Shown here piece by piece: positions 16,884 to 25,962 of a DNA stretch of 64,000 nucleotides (positions are counted from its first letter, which is position 1; every line of letters begins with the position of its first letter). Below the pieces are notes generated by a model. It did no database searches and was not told the DNA's origin. It was given only the letters and a program-made list of their open reading frames with translations. A program made the position numbers and the translations under genes. This stretch comes from Pseudomonas lutea (GTDB taxonomy: Bacteria; Pseudomonadota; Gammaproteobacteria; Pseudomonadales; Pseudomonadaceae). Where the stretch lies: positions 62,001 through 126,000 of the forward strand of contig NZ_JRMB01000001.1 of the NCBI RefSeq assembly GCF_000759445.1, given 5' to 3'.

Positions 16884-17612
16884 ATGATGAAGTTTTTCGC
16901 CGCACTGTTGTGCATGTTTACCGGCCTGGCCCATGCAGAGCCGGCACTGCTCACCGACCTTGCGCTGCCCTACCTGGCGGCGGCGCCCGCTGAAACCACA
17001 AACAAGCCTCTGGTGATCTTTCTGCACGGTTATGGCAGCGACGAGCGTGATCTGCTCGACATCAAGAACGACCTCTCGCCGGACTACACCTACTTGTCAG
17101 TGCGCGCCCCTCAAGAAGTCGACGGTGGCGGTTACAAGTGGTTCACCCAGGACACCGATCAAGCCGAGTACGAAGGCGTGACCAGCGATGTCGACAAAAG
17201 CACTGATCTGCTGCGCACGTTCATCCAGCAAGCGACCGAGAAGTACCGCACTCAGCCCGAAAAGGTGGTGCTGGTTGGCTTCAGTCAAGGCGCGATGATG
17301 ACCTACCAGATCGGCCTGCAATACCCGGAGTTGGTGCATGGCATCGCGCCGCTAAGCGGCAAAATTCTCGCGGCGCTCCATTCACGGCTCAAGCCCGACG
17401 AGCGCCTGAAGCCGTTGAAGGTGTTCATCGGTCACGGTTCCGCTGACACCCGTGTTGCGTATTCGGGTGCGACCGACGCGCGGGCGGTGCTTGAGAATCT
17501 GCTGATCGTCCCGGAGTTTCATTCCTACGCCGGGGCAGGGCACACCATCACGACGGCTGAGGTCGCGGATTTGAAACGCTGGCTGGAAGGTCAACTGCAA
17601 ACGAAGCAGTGA
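16884..17612 (+). CDS. Exported alpha/beta hydrolase, carboxylesterase/phospholipase type
   Basis: A 242-residue serine hydrolase. Start at 16884 (MMKFFAALLCMFTGLAHA) with AAAAAGG nine bases upstream; the N-terminus is a signal peptide, so the enzyme is periplasmic or exported. The alpha/beta fold is marked by LVIFLHGYGSDERDLL near residue 46 and the nucleophile motif GFSQG (Ser134). Asp in GHGSADTRV and His in GAGHTITTAE complete the triad. This is the Abhydrolase_2 group (carboxylesterases and lysophospholipases), and the size is normal. Substrate unknown. Flanked by a REP region upstream; no operon partner. Confidence 0.85.
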   Translation: MMKFFAALLCMFTGLAHAEPALLTDLALPYLAAAPAETTNKPLVIFLHGYGSDERDLLDIKNDLSPDYTYLSVRAPQEVDGGGYKWFTQDTDQAEYEGVTSDVDKSTDLLRTFIQQATEKYRTQPEKVVLVGFSQGAMMTYQIGLQYPELVHGIAPLSGKILAALHSRLKPDERLKPLKVFIGHGSADTRVAYSGATDARAVLENLLIVPEFHSYAGAGHTITTAEVADLKRWLEGQLQTKQ

Positions 17613-17861
17613 GGGATTTGACGCAAGGTACGGAGGGAGTTTGCGGCGCCAGGGTGATTGACCGAAAGGCGGTGACTTCCATCGCAAACAGGCGAGGTGG
17701 CGGGTTTTCCGGATCAAGGTCTTTCCAGGGCGCACGGGTAAAAGCCCGCTCACGGAGGGTTGATCGTTCAACGGGTTAATTCGGTCTCGATAGATATGTA
17801 CCGCAGGCTGATCTGATGCTTTCGCCATTATTCGCTGCCCCGGGTTTGGGCGAATAGGGCA

Positions 17862-18395
17862 ATGAGAAAATACCGAAAGGACACCAATCTGCGTGATCAG
17901 ATCGCTAAATCGGAGGCGCGCCAGCAGATCACTTACGCAGTTGCCAACTCGCTTGCGCTAAATACGCTTGGCATTGATGGAGGTTCAGTACGCTTTGCGC
18001 CGATAGATTCAGCCGCGATAGCGATCAGTCACGGCTGGCATGGAAGCTTCTATCCTTGGGAGGACGTACCAGGCTGGACACGCAAGGACACCAGAGGGCT
18101 TGACCTCGCTCTGTGGCATGCGGACGAGCTTTGCGGTCTATGTTATGCAACGCCGCGAAGAAGCCGATTGCGGATCAAGGTCATCCTGCTCGAGGGTCAG
18201 CCGAACGCCAGCCATCCCCTAAAAGGGCTAGTGGCCCGATTAATGGTTCTAGCAGTAGGGGTTTACGCAAGGATGCTGGGTTGTGATGTCATCCAGATTG
18301 AAAGCCCTGAGCCAGCTGTAGTGAGTTATTACCAGAGGTTGGGTTTTCAGTTCGATGCGGATGGCTGCCTTGTTATTTCGGCGGGTCGTTCCTAA
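17862..18395 (+). CDS. GNAT-like N-acetyltransferase
   Basis: A 177-residue soluble protein whose second half has a GNAT layout: the beta strand and splayed region LCGLCYATPRRSRLRIKVILLEG, helix LKGLVARLMVLAVGVYARMLGCDVIQIESP, and the closing strand VVSYYQRLGFQFDADGCLVI, a classic acceptor-side ending. The Q/RxxGxG acetyl-CoA loop is not well preserved, so activity is uncertain. The first 40 residues (KYRKDTNLRDQIAKSEARQQITYAV) are highly charged and helical. A 56-residue gene follows 33 bases downstream and then a terminator, so the two are probably cotranscribed. Substrate unknown. Confidence 0.7.
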   Translation: MRKYRKDTNLRDQIAKSEARQQITYAVANSLALNTLGIDGGSVRFAPIDSAAIAISHGWHGSFYPWEDVPGWTRKDTRGLDLALWHADELCGLCYATPRRSRLRIKVILLEGQPNASHPLKGLVARLMVLAVGVYARMLGCDVIQIESPEPAVVSYYQRLGFQFDADGCLVISAGRS

Positions 18396-18428
18396 TATGA
18401 GTTTCACGACGAGAGCAAGGAGATGCTC

Positions 18429-18599
18429 ATGAGCATAAGTAAACGCAGAGCAAAACTGCAATCCATCGCTGAATTCCGTGCCGAAGCGCGCAAGCGTGCT
18501 ACGGAAATCATCCCGTCTCAAATGCACTTCCTGTGTGTTGCGCTCGATATTGAAAGAGCGCTTGAACCGGTCGGCCCTATGGCAGGGTCCAGGGTGTAA
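18429..18599 (+). CDS. Small basic hypothetical protein (56 aa) downstream of the acetyltransferase
   Basis: MSISKRRAKLQSIAEFRAEA begins at 18429, seven bases after AAGGAG (18416-18421); another ATG at 18423 is too close to that site. It runs 56 residues to TAA at 18597-18599 and is followed at once by a strong terminator, which supports it as a genuine last gene of the transcript. The N-terminal half is a strongly basic amphipathic helix. No family recognised. Confidence 0.6.
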   Translation: MSISKRRAKLQSIAEFRAEARKRATEIIPSQMHFLCVALDIERALEPVGPMAGSRV

Positions 18600-18613
18600 C
18601 GCTTCAAATTAGA

Positions 18614-18643
18614 AGAACCGCCGGCATCGGTGGTTCTTTTTTT
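18614..18643 (+). terminator. Rho-independent terminator
   Basis: A 10-bp stem AGAACCGCCG / CGGTGGTTCT with loop GCAT, followed by seven T. It ends the acetyltransferase transcript. Confidence 0.9.
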
Positions 18644-18704
18644 GGGCTGCCATCAGCGCGTCAAGCCCACGGCCTGAAGATGCTTTCGGTACCGTACTCC
18701 GTTT

Positions 18705-19889
18705 TCAGGGCCGTGAATTCTTTAGAAACACGCACAACGCCAACACCGGAAACACGCTCCCCACGGCCACGATCCACGTCCAGCCACCATGGTCGTACAG
18801 GGCGCTGGCAATCACCGAGCCAATGGCGCCGCCCATAAAGATGCTGGTCATGTACAGGGCGTTGAGCCGGCTGCGGCTCTTGCCGTCCAGGGCGTAGACC
18901 GCGCGTTGACCCAGCACCATGTTCATCTGGACGCAGAAGTCCAGCACCACGCCGGTAACGGCCATGCCGATCACCGCGTAGGCCGGTGCGATGAGGCTTG
19001 GCAGAAAGCTCAGCGCGGCGAACAGCATCGCGCACAGGCTGGCGATGCGGGTGTGACCGGCATCGGCAAGGCGTCCGGCGATGGGCGCAGCGATGGCGCC
19101 AATCGCGCCGACCAGGGCGAAGAGGGCGATCTGGCTTTGCGACAGCCCGTGGTTGCGTGCCAGTTCCAGCGGCACGGCAGTCCAGAACAGGCTGAATGTG
19201 GCGAACAGGCAGGCCTGATAAAACGCCCGCTGGCGCAGCACCGGTTGCCTGCGCAGCAACGTCCACAACGACTTGAGCAGTTGGCCGTAGGTGGCGCTGT
19301 GGGCCGGTTGATGCCGGGGAATGGTCGTCGCCAGTACCACGCTGATGATCAGCATCACCGCCGCCGCCGTGCCGAACACTGCGCGCCAGCCGAAGTGGTC
19401 AGCGATGAGGCTGGCAGCGGGCCGGGCCAGCAAAATTCCCAGTAACAGACCGCCCATGATGCTGCCGACCACGCGGCCGCGGGTTTCTTCCGGCGCGAGG
19501 TTGGCGGCCAGCGGCACCAGAATCTGCACCGCCACCGAGCTGAAACCGACCAGCAGCGAGGCGATCAGGAACAGGTTGGGCGTTTGCGCAAAGGCCGCGC
19601 TGAGCAGGCTGAGCAGGGCGACGCCGGTGGTGACGATCATCAGGCGGCGGTTTTCCAGCAAATCCCCCAGCGGCACGAGGAAGAACAGGCCGAGGGCATA
19701 GCCGATCTGGGTCAGCGACACGATGAAGCTGGCGAGCGTGGGCGACAGGCCGATGTCCGGCGCGATCAGGCCAATGATCGGCTGGGCGTAATACAGGTTG
19801 GCAACGATCGCGCCGCAGCAGAAGGCGAACAGCATCGCCAGCCCCTTGGTCATCGTGGTGCCGTGGCTTGCAGAAGGAGTGGCGGTCAT
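18705..19889 (-). CDS. MFS transporter (DHA-type efflux, NepI/YgaY-like)
   Basis: Inner-membrane proton-driven exporter of 394 residues with about twelve hydrophobic segments. The first helix region CCGAIVANLYYAQPIIGLIAPDIG and the loop FLVPLGDLLENRRLM (motif A-like, between helices 2 and 3) mark the drug:H+ antiporter-1 style. It is a close paralogue of the MFS protein at 47261-48538, which shares VANxYFAQP and VPLGDRxNRKRL. I set the start at 19889 (MTATPSASHG); the open frame extends further but lacks a hydrophobic or conserved N-terminus, and the MTKGLAM start 36 bases inside is a possible alternative. Monocistronic, divergent from ku. Substrate unknown. Confidence 0.85.
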   Translation of the reverse strand: MTATPSASHGTTMTKGLAMLFAFCCGAIVANLYYAQPIIGLIAPDIGLSPTLASFIVSLTQIGYALGLFFLVPLGDLLENRRLMIVTTGVALLSLLSAAFAQTPNLFLIASLLVGFSSVAVQILVPLAANLAPEETRGRVVGSIMGGLLLGILLARPAASLIADHFGWRAVFGTAAAVMLIISVVLATTIPRHQPAHSATYGQLLKSLWTLLRRQPVLRQRAFYQACLFATFSLFWTAVPLELARNHGLSQSQIALFALVGAIGAIAAPIAGRLADAGHTRIASLCAMLFAALSFLPSLIAPAYAVIGMAVTGVVLDFCVQMNMVLGQRAVYALDGKSRSRLNALYMTSIFMGGAIGSVIASALYDHGGWTWIVAVGSVFPVLALCVFLKNSRP

Positions 19890-20181
19890 GCGGATACCCG
19901 GAGAGATCGCGCGCCTGACAGAAAGGGCTCTGGTGCGGCATGCGGAAAAGAGTGGCGCGAGGTTAACGCTTTTTCGTTGCGTTAAGAAGGGCTGGACAAG
20001 GAATAGCGCAGCGTTGATCGGCGCGGCATAAAGCCCGATGCCATGCCCGTACCCAGCCGGGCAGCCCGCGCCCATTTGTATTGATGCAAACGACGCTCCG
20101 GTCGCCCGGCCGAAACTTTTAGCCTTGGGCTTCGGTCACTTCTTACACATCTCCCTATCTACTCCCATCGGAAATAAAACT

Positions 20182-21102
20182 ATGCCTCGGGCAATCTGGA
20201 AAGGCGCGATCAGTTTCGGTCTGGTGCATATTCCTGTGGCGCTGGTGTCGGCGACCTCGCGCCAAGGCGTCGACTTCGACTGGCTGGACAAGCGCAGCAT
20301 GGATCCGGTCGGCTACAAGCGCATCAACAAGGTCTCCGGCAAGGAGATCAATAAAGAAAATATCGTCAAGGGCGTCCAGTACGAGAAAGGCCGCTACGTG
20401 GTCATCAGCGAAGAAGAGATTCGCTCGGCGCACCCCAAATCGACCCAGACCATCGATATTTTCGGTTTTGTCGACAGCGACCAGATTCCGCTCCAGCACA
20501 TTGATACGCCTTACTTTCTGGCCCCCGACAAGCGCGGCGAAAAGGTCTATGCGCTGCTGCGACAGGCATTGGTGGACACCGGCAAAGTGGCGCTGGCCCA
20601 TGTGGTCATTCGCACCAGCCAGCACCTGGCCGCCGTGATGCCGCTGGAATCGGCGATTGTGCTCGTGCTGCTGCGCTGGCCTTCGGAAGTGCGCGGGCTC
20701 GACAGCCTCGAACTGCCCAAGGAAGCCACCGACGTCAAGCTCAGCAAGAGTGAACTGGACATGGCCAAGCGCCTGATCAAGGACATGAGCACCGAGTGGG
20801 CGCCGGAGGCCGAGGAGTACCGCGATACGTTTCAGGACCAGATCATGGCGTTGGTCGAGACCAAGGCGCGCGAAGGAAAAATCGAGAACGTCGAGACCGA
20901 CGCGGGTGATACCGAGCGTAAGTCGGCAGATGTCATCGATTTGACCGAGTTGCTTAAACGCAGCCTGGGCAGTCGTGGCGGCGCGAGCAAAGCGCCTGCA
21001 AAAGCCAAACCGGCGAGCAAGGGCAAGGCAGCTGCCTCGGACGACGCACCCGTTGCAAAACGCCGTGCCCCTGCCCGGAAGAAGACCACCAAGGCGTCCT
21101 GA
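20182..21102 (+). CDS. ku: Non-homologous end-joining protein Ku
   Basis: Homodimeric DNA-end-binding protein of 306 residues that recruits LigD to double-strand breaks. Start at 20182 (MPRAIWKGAISFGLVHIPV), the canonical bacterial Ku N-terminus; the upstream extension is not conserved sequence. The core ends near residue 240 and is followed by a lysine/alanine-rich tail (KAPAKAKPASKGKA..., RRAPARKKTTKAS), which in bacterial Ku binds DNA and LigD. ligD follows 90 bases downstream on the same strand, the usual pairing. Divergent from an MFS gene. Confidence 0.95.
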   Translation: MPRAIWKGAISFGLVHIPVALVSATSRQGVDFDWLDKRSMDPVGYKRINKVSGKEINKENIVKGVQYEKGRYVVISEEEIRSAHPKSTQTIDIFGFVDSDQIPLQHIDTPYFLAPDKRGEKVYALLRQALVDTGKVALAHVVIRTSQHLAAVMPLESAIVLVLLRWPSEVRGLDSLELPKEATDVKLSKSELDMAKRLIKDMSTEWAPEAEEYRDTFQDQIMALVETKAREGKIENVETDAGDTERKSADVIDLTELLKRSLGSRGGASKAPAKAKPASKGKAAASDDAPVAKRRAPARKKTTKAS

Positions 21103-21109
21103 TGGCAGG

Positions 21110-21178
21110 GCGTTTTGCAGAGCGTTGTGTTGCAGAGTCTTGTTTTGCAACGTTCTGTCTTGCAAAGATCCAATGCGC
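21110..21178 (+). repeat. Degenerate short tandem repeat in the ku-ligD spacer
   Basis: TTTTGCAGAG, GTTGCAGAG, TTTTGCAACG and CTTGCAAAG follow each other at roughly 12-15 base spacing. Read in frame with ligD it would code a VLQRS-type repeat, but the conserved LigD start lies after it. Confidence 0.5.
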
Positions 21179-21192
21179 AGAGGTTGATTGTC

Positions 21193-23874
21193 ATGACGAA
21201 ACCTGTGAGTGAATACACCCGCAAGCGCAACTTCGATGTCACGTCCGAGCCGGCGGAAAGCGAGGACCAGGCACGAAGCGAGAAGGGCAAGGCGCTGAGT
21301 TTCGTCATTCACAAGCACGATGCGCGCAATCTGCATTACGACTTTCGCCTCGAGCTGGACGGCACCCTGAAGAGCTGGGCAGTGCCGAAAGGGCCAAGTC
21401 TGGACCCGAAAAACAAGCGCCTGGCGGTGCATGTCGAAGACCATCCGCTGGGCTACGGCACTTTTGAGGGCAGCATTCCAGAGGGCGAATACGGCGCAGG
21501 TGATGTGATCGTCTGGGACCGGGGCATCTGGCAGCCCCATGGCGATCCGCAGGAGACCTACAAGGCCGGCAAACTCAAATTCACCCTGATTGGCGAAAAG
21601 CTCACCGGTGACTGGACGCTGGTACGCACCCGTTTGCCGGGCAATAGCGACAAAGAGCAGTGGTTGCTGATCAAGGAAAAGGACGAGGCGGTGCGGCCAC
21701 AGGATGAGTACGACATCGTGGTCGACAAGCCGCAAAGTGTCGTGAGCGGCGCGACCGTGGGCGCAGGGCGAGGCACACCTTCGACCGCCAAGCGCAAGTC
21801 CGGTGTATCGGCCCCCGAAGCGAAGGCTGCAAAGCAAACTTCAGAAAAGGCCGCAAAGAGCGCGCCTGCCAAAAAGGGCGCTGCGTCGAAGAAAAGCCCC
21901 GTTCCCGCAAAGCTCACGCCGCAGTTGGCGACCTTGATGGACGCGCCGCCCGAAGGCGAATGGCTCTATGAAATCAAATACGACGGGTATCGCCTGCTGA
22001 CACGAATCATTGATGGCGAGCTGAAATTCTTCACCCGCAACGGCAACGACTGGACCGACAGATTGCCCCTGCAAGCCAAGGCCATCGCGGCTCTGAAGCT
22101 GGACAACACGTGGCTGGATGGCGAGGTGGTGGTGCTGAACGATGCCGGTTTGCCGGATTTTCAGGCGCTGCAGAACGCGTTCGATATTGGTCGCAGCAAG
22201 GACATCGTCTATTACCTGTTCGATGTGCCCTTTCTCAACGGCGAAGACCTGCGCCAGCAGCCGGTTCAAGACCGCCGCGCGGCATTGCAGAAGGTCCTTG
22301 GGCGACAGAAAAAGGGCCTGGTGCGGTTCTCCGATGCCTTCACTGCGGGCCATCGCGACATCATCGAAAGCGCCTGCCTGCTGTCTCTCGAAGGGGTGAT
22401 TGGCAAGCGTGCCGGCAGCGCGTATCAGTCCCGACGGAGTGCCGACTGGATCAAGCTCAAATGCAAGTTGCGCCAGGAGTTCGTCATCGTTGGCTTCACC
22501 CGGCCGCAAGGTGCGCGCAACGGTTTTGGTGCGTTGCTGCTGGCCGTCAACGAGGAGGGCGCCGGCTGGGTGTACGCGGGCCGTGTCGGCACCGGCTTCA
22601 ACCAGCAGATGCTCGCCGATCTGCTGGAGCAGATGAAGCCCTTGGAACAGGATGCCTCGCCGCTGGCCAAGAAAGTCACTTCTGCTCAAGCCCGCAGCGT
22701 GCATTGGATAAAGCCGACGCTGGTGGCAGAAGTCGAGTTTGGCGAGTGGACCCGCGACGGCATCATTCGCCATTCCGCGTTTGTGTCGCTGCGCACCGAT
22801 AAACCGGCCAGCGAGGTGGTTCACGAGTACCCCAAGACGCCAAAAGACATCAAGGCGCCGTTCAAGCCTGCTGCCACCAAAGCGTCGGGCGGGACGAGCA
22901 AGGCGGCGAAAAGCGAGGCTGTTACAGCGAAAAAAACCACATCATTGAGCAAGCGTGCCGACAAGGACCGCATCGACGTGGCGGGTGTCATGGTCAGTCA
23001 CCCGGAGCGGTTGATCGACGCCGCGAGCGGCTTGCACAAAATCGATCTTGCGCAATATTACGCGTCGGTAGCGGACTGGATTCTGCCGCACCTTGACCAT
23101 CGGCCCGTGGCGCTGCTGCGCTGCCCGGAAGGGGTCGAAGGCGAGCAGTTTTTCCAGAAGCATTCCGAGCGCATGGCGATCCCGAACATCAAGCAACTGG
23201 ACCCCAAGCTTGACCCCGGGCACGCCCGCCTGATGGAGATCGACAGCGTGAAGGCGTTGGTGGGCGCGGCGCAGATGGGCACCATCGAACTGCACACCTG
23301 GGGCGCGACGTACGATCGGATCGAATTGCCGGATCACTTCGTGCTCGATCTTGACCCCGATGCCGAGCTGCCCTGGCGCAGCATGATCGAAGCGACGCAA
23401 CTGACGTTGTCGACCCTCGACGAGCTGGGCCTGGACGCGTACGTCAAAACCAGTGGCGGCAAGGGCATGCACATCGTCGTGCCCCTCGCACGCCGTGCGG
23501 ATTGGGACACCGTCAAAGCCTTCGCCAAAGCGCTGGCGCAGTTCATGGCGCGTGAGTTGCCCGAACGGTTCACGGCGACGTCCGGCCCGAAAAACCGCGT
23601 GGGCAAGATTTTCATCGATTACCTGCGCAATACCCGCGGCGCCAGCACGGTGGTGGCGTACTCGGCCAGGGCGAGGCCGGGCTTGCCCGTCTCGGTGCCG
23701 ATCAGCCGTGATGAGCTGACTGAGGTGCAGTCGGCGGCCCAGTGGACGATCGCCAACCTGCAACAACGGTTGCGCAAGCTGAAAGCTGACCCGTGGGCCG
23801 GTTACAAGAATAACCAGCGACTGACCAAGCCGATGTGGAAGCGCCTTGGAGCAACGCCGCCTGCACAGAGTTAG
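21193..23874 (+). CDS. ligD: ATP-dependent DNA ligase D, three-domain NHEJ enzyme
   Basis: End-joining ligase of 893 residues, starting at 21193 (MTKPVSEYTRKRNF). Domains in Pseudomonas order: 3'-phosphoesterase (about 10-190; FVIHKHDARNLHYDFRLE holds its metal-binding His and Asp residues); a Lys/Ala-rich linker; ATP-dependent ligase (about 235-540; nucleophile Lys262 in EIKYDGYR, and WLDGEVVVL); a second linker; and the primase-like polymerase domain (about 590-890; FVLDLDPD metal-binding Asp pair, and TSGGKGMHIVVP). It ends against the AraC-type gene on the other strand: the two stop codons overlap (23871-23874), leaving no space for a terminator. Confidence 0.95.
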   Translation: MTKPVSEYTRKRNFDVTSEPAESEDQARSEKGKALSFVIHKHDARNLHYDFRLELDGTLKSWAVPKGPSLDPKNKRLAVHVEDHPLGYGTFEGSIPEGEYGAGDVIVWDRGIWQPHGDPQETYKAGKLKFTLIGEKLTGDWTLVRTRLPGNSDKEQWLLIKEKDEAVRPQDEYDIVVDKPQSVVSGATVGAGRGTPSTAKRKSGVSAPEAKAAKQTSEKAAKSAPAKKGAASKKSPVPAKLTPQLATLMDAPPEGEWLYEIKYDGYRLLTRIIDGELKFFTRNGNDWTDRLPLQAKAIAALKLDNTWLDGEVVVLNDAGLPDFQALQNAFDIGRSKDIVYYLFDVPFLNGEDLRQQPVQDRRAALQKVLGRQKKGLVRFSDAFTAGHRDIIESACLLSLEGVIGKRAGSAYQSRRSADWIKLKCKLRQEFVIVGFTRPQGARNGFGALLLAVNEEGAGWVYAGRVGTGFNQQMLADLLEQMKPLEQDASPLAKKVTSAQARSVHWIKPTLVAEVEFGEWTRDGIIRHSAFVSLRTDKPASEVVHEYPKTPKDIKAPFKPAATKASGGTSKAAKSEAVTAKKTTSLSKRADKDRIDVAGVMVSHPERLIDAASGLHKIDLAQYYASVADWILPHLDHRPVALLRCPEGVEGEQFFQKHSERMAIPNIKQLDPKLDPGHARLMEIDSVKALVGAAQMGTIELHTWGATYDRIELPDHFVLDLDPDAELPWRSMIEATQLTLSTLDELGLDAYVKTSGGKGMHIVVPLARRADWDTVKAFAKALAQFMARELPERFTATSGPKNRVGKIFIDYLRNTRGASTVVAYSARARPGLPVSVPISRDELTEVQSAAQWTIANLQQRLRKLKADPWAGYKNNQRLTKPMWKRLGATPPAQS

Positions 23875-24797
23875 GTCGTGTCCCCACCGGCGGAAAGACT
23901 TCGGCGCAGCTGCCCCGGCGCCATTCCGTAGGTCTCCTTGAAGACTTTGCTGAACGCCGCTTGTGACTGGTAACCCACTTGGGCGGCGATATCGCTCAAC
24001 CCCCCTTGCGACCGGCTCAGCAAGCCGTACGCATGCTGCATGCGCACCTGCGTCAGCAGCGTCCAGGGCGAGCTGCCGCTGAGTTTTGCAAAGGCCCGCA
24101 TAAACGTCGCCCGCGACATGCTCGCCTGTTCCGCCAGCGCTTCGATGCTCCAGTCGTGAGCCGGGTCTTCAAGCATGGCCTGCCAGGCGCGCCCGAGACG
24201 CCGGTCACTCAGCAGCGCAAGGCTGCCTTCCTGCAGGGGCGATTGACGCAAGTGCTCGCGCAGCACCAAGGTAAACAACGCCGAAGTGAGCGCGTTGACC
24301 ATGAACTGACCGCCCGCCTGATTGGCCTCCGCCTCACTGCGCAGCAGCGCCACCAGCGAGGGCAGGGGGTCGTTCTGGCCAAGGGCCCGGGTGGAGACCT
24401 TGACGTAATCCGGCAGCGAGGCGAACAGCAGGGCCTGGCGCTGGTGGATGAAGCGTCCGCAGAGTAAATCCAGCTCCGCGCCCTCGCCAAAGCGCTGCAC
24501 AGGCAACAGACCATTGTTGGTCTGGCGCTGCGGCCGTGAAGGCGCCACGCGTGGGCCGGTGCTCATCAGCAGATGCTGACTGCCGCGGGGCAGCACCAGG
24601 ATATCCCCTGCGGTCAGGGTCAGGCGTTGCTGGTCGGGCATCTCTACCCGGCATTCTCCGGCCAGCACGATGTGATACGGCGCGATACCGGTCGGTTCCT
24701 GATCGTGTTCGAGGGCCCAGTCGCCTTGAAAGTGACAGCGGAGGTCCAGGCTGCCGCGGATGTCGGCCAGGGAGATGAGCGTGTTGAGGGCGTTCAT
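23871..24797 (-). CDS. AraC-family transcriptional regulator with cupin sensor domain
   Basis: A 308-residue regulator. Start at 24797 (MNALNTLISLADIRG). Residues 1-180 are a cupin-like ligand domain (CHFQGDWALEHDQEPTGIAPYHIVL, ILVLPRGSQHLL), the cupin_6 type common upstream of AraC DNA-binding modules. Residues 200-300 hold the two helix-turn-helix units (IEALAEQASMSRATFMRAFAKLSG and LSDIAAQVGYQSQAAFSKVFKETYG). It is divergent from the carboxymuconolactone-decarboxylase-like gene at 24910, its most likely target. Effector unknown. Confidence 0.88.
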   Translation of the reverse strand: MNALNTLISLADIRGSLDLRCHFQGDWALEHDQEPTGIAPYHIVLAGECRVEMPDQQRLTLTAGDILVLPRGSQHLLMSTGPRVAPSRPQRQTNNGLLPVQRFGEGAELDLLCGRFIHQRQALLFASLPDYVKVSTRALGQNDPLPSLVALLRSEAEANQAGGQFMVNALTSALFTLVLREHLRQSPLQEGSLALLSDRRLGRAWQAMLEDPAHDWSIEALAEQASMSRATFMRAFAKLSGSSPWTLLTQVRMQHAYGLLSRSQGGLSDIAAQVGYQSQAAFSKVFKETYGMAPGQLRRSLSAGGDTT

Positions 24798-24909
24798 ATG
24801 CGACTTTCGGACAAGAAAATGAGCCAAACGAGCAAGCCGCGACAAGGTCGATGACCGAGACTGATCGTGTTCCGGCGCAGTCTAGTCGCCGCCTTCAGGA
24901 GATACCAAT

Positions 24910-25251
24910 ATGTTCAGCAATTGGCCCGATCTGGTTTCAACCATCAAGCAGTCATTTGGCGCACTGTCCAAATCCAATCCGAAAATGGTCAAGGCTTACA
25001 TGGCCCTTGGCGAGGCCGCTGCGGAAAATAACGTCCTCGACGCCAAGACCCGCGAGCTGATTTCTCTTGCCGTGGCCGTCACCACCCGTTGTGACGGTTG
25101 TCTGGGTACTCACGCTCAGGCCGCCATTGCTGCCGGGGCAACACGTGAAGAGGTCGCCGCAGCGTTGGCCACGGCTATCTCGTTGAATGCGGGTGCAGCG
25201 TATGTCTATTCGCTCCATGCGCTGGAAGCCTACGACGCGCTGAAGCAGTAA
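24910..25251 (+). CDS. Carboxymuconolactone decarboxylase-like (AhpD-type) protein
   Basis: A 113-residue all-helical protein of the CMD family. The central TTRCDGCLGTHAQAA carries the CxxC...H motif of AhpD-like thiol peroxidase or disulfide reductase members, pointing to a redox role (peroxide or electrophile detoxification) rather than true decarboxylation. Start at 24910 with AGGAG eight bases upstream. It is divergent from an AraC regulator with a 112-base gap; this regulator/CMD pairing is common in pseudomonads and suggests inducible expression by an unknown signal. Confidence 0.85.
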   Translation: MFSNWPDLVSTIKQSFGALSKSNPKMVKAYMALGEAAAENNVLDAKTRELISLAVAVTTRCDGCLGTHAQAAIAAGATREEVAAALATAISLNAGAAYVYSLHALEAYDALKQ

Positions 25252-25380
25252 GCGCCTGGGTTGAATCCGCCGGAATGTCTGGATATTGGCATTCCGGGCA
25301 TCTCAGATAGGAGGCAAATGCGTAAGTGCCAGGTTGGCGAGCGCGTGGCTGCAGTCACTTCACGTTGAAGGCGCCATTGG

Positions 25381-25409
25381 GTTCGCCAGCAAGCCGGCTC
25401 CTACGGACG
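25381..25409. repeat. Single REP element
   Basis: TTCGCCAGCAAGCCGGCTCC-type core, a solitary copy in the gap after the CMD-like gene. Confidence 0.75.
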
Positions 25410-25458
25410 GAGTAGGGATGCTGGTGAAATGGGTCGCCTGCGCCAACGCTCTCCCGGC

Positions 25459-25794
25459 TTATTTGACGCCATCTGTCCTTTCGCCTTCCTCGGCCGGGTA
25501 AAACTCACCGTCCAGCCCGGCCGCCAGCAAGCGTTCGCGCACGCGCGTCTCGACTTCGAGCACTTGCTCGGGGTTATCAATATCGTCGAGCACCAGCCAG
25601 ACCGGCATCACGTTCTGGCCGTGGGTGCCTTCGCTCAGCATGTCGTGGGAAAACACTTGATTGGCGCGCCACAGGCACAGTTCGTCTTCGCTGTGACCGG
25701 CTTCGCGAATCGCGGTAGTCGACGTCAGCCACACCTCGGTGTAGGGGCGAAGGTCGGCGTCGGCGATTTCGTTGAGGGTAATGACGGTTTTCAT
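25459..25794 (-). CDS. Hypothetical protein (111 aa)
   Basis: Start at 25794 (MKTVITLNEIADADLRPYTE) with GGAGG upstream; the frame extends further but without a ribosome site. Soluble and acidic, with a central GHSEDELCLWRANQVFSHDM and QNVMPVWLVLDDIDNPEQVLEVE. No signal peptide, membrane segment or recognisable catalytic motif. Composition is typical of the host. Convergent with nothing; upstream on the other strand is the aldo/keto reductase. Function unknown. Confidence 0.65.
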   Translation of the reverse strand: MKTVITLNEIADADLRPYTEVWLTSTTAIREAGHSEDELCLWRANQVFSHDMLSEGTHGQNVMPVWLVLDDIDNPEQVLEVETRVRERLLAAGLDGEFYPAEEGERTDGVK

Positions 25795-25962
25795 GGAGGG
25801 CCTCCGATTGTTCAAGATGCAGATGTGACGCATGGCGCGGACCAGCGTTCCCGAGATCTGCGCAGATGGTCCAATCGGCTTGAACCGACGCTGCGTCACC
25901 GGGGTCGATCAATGACTGCACGCTAACGCCCGCGCATCACCCGGGCATCAGGAGACTCGCCT

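Noticed and set aside
20155..21837. 560-codon minus-strand frame antisense to ku and ligD
   Set aside because: Both genes underneath have full family motifs on the plus strand; the long antisense frame reflects high-GC codon bias.
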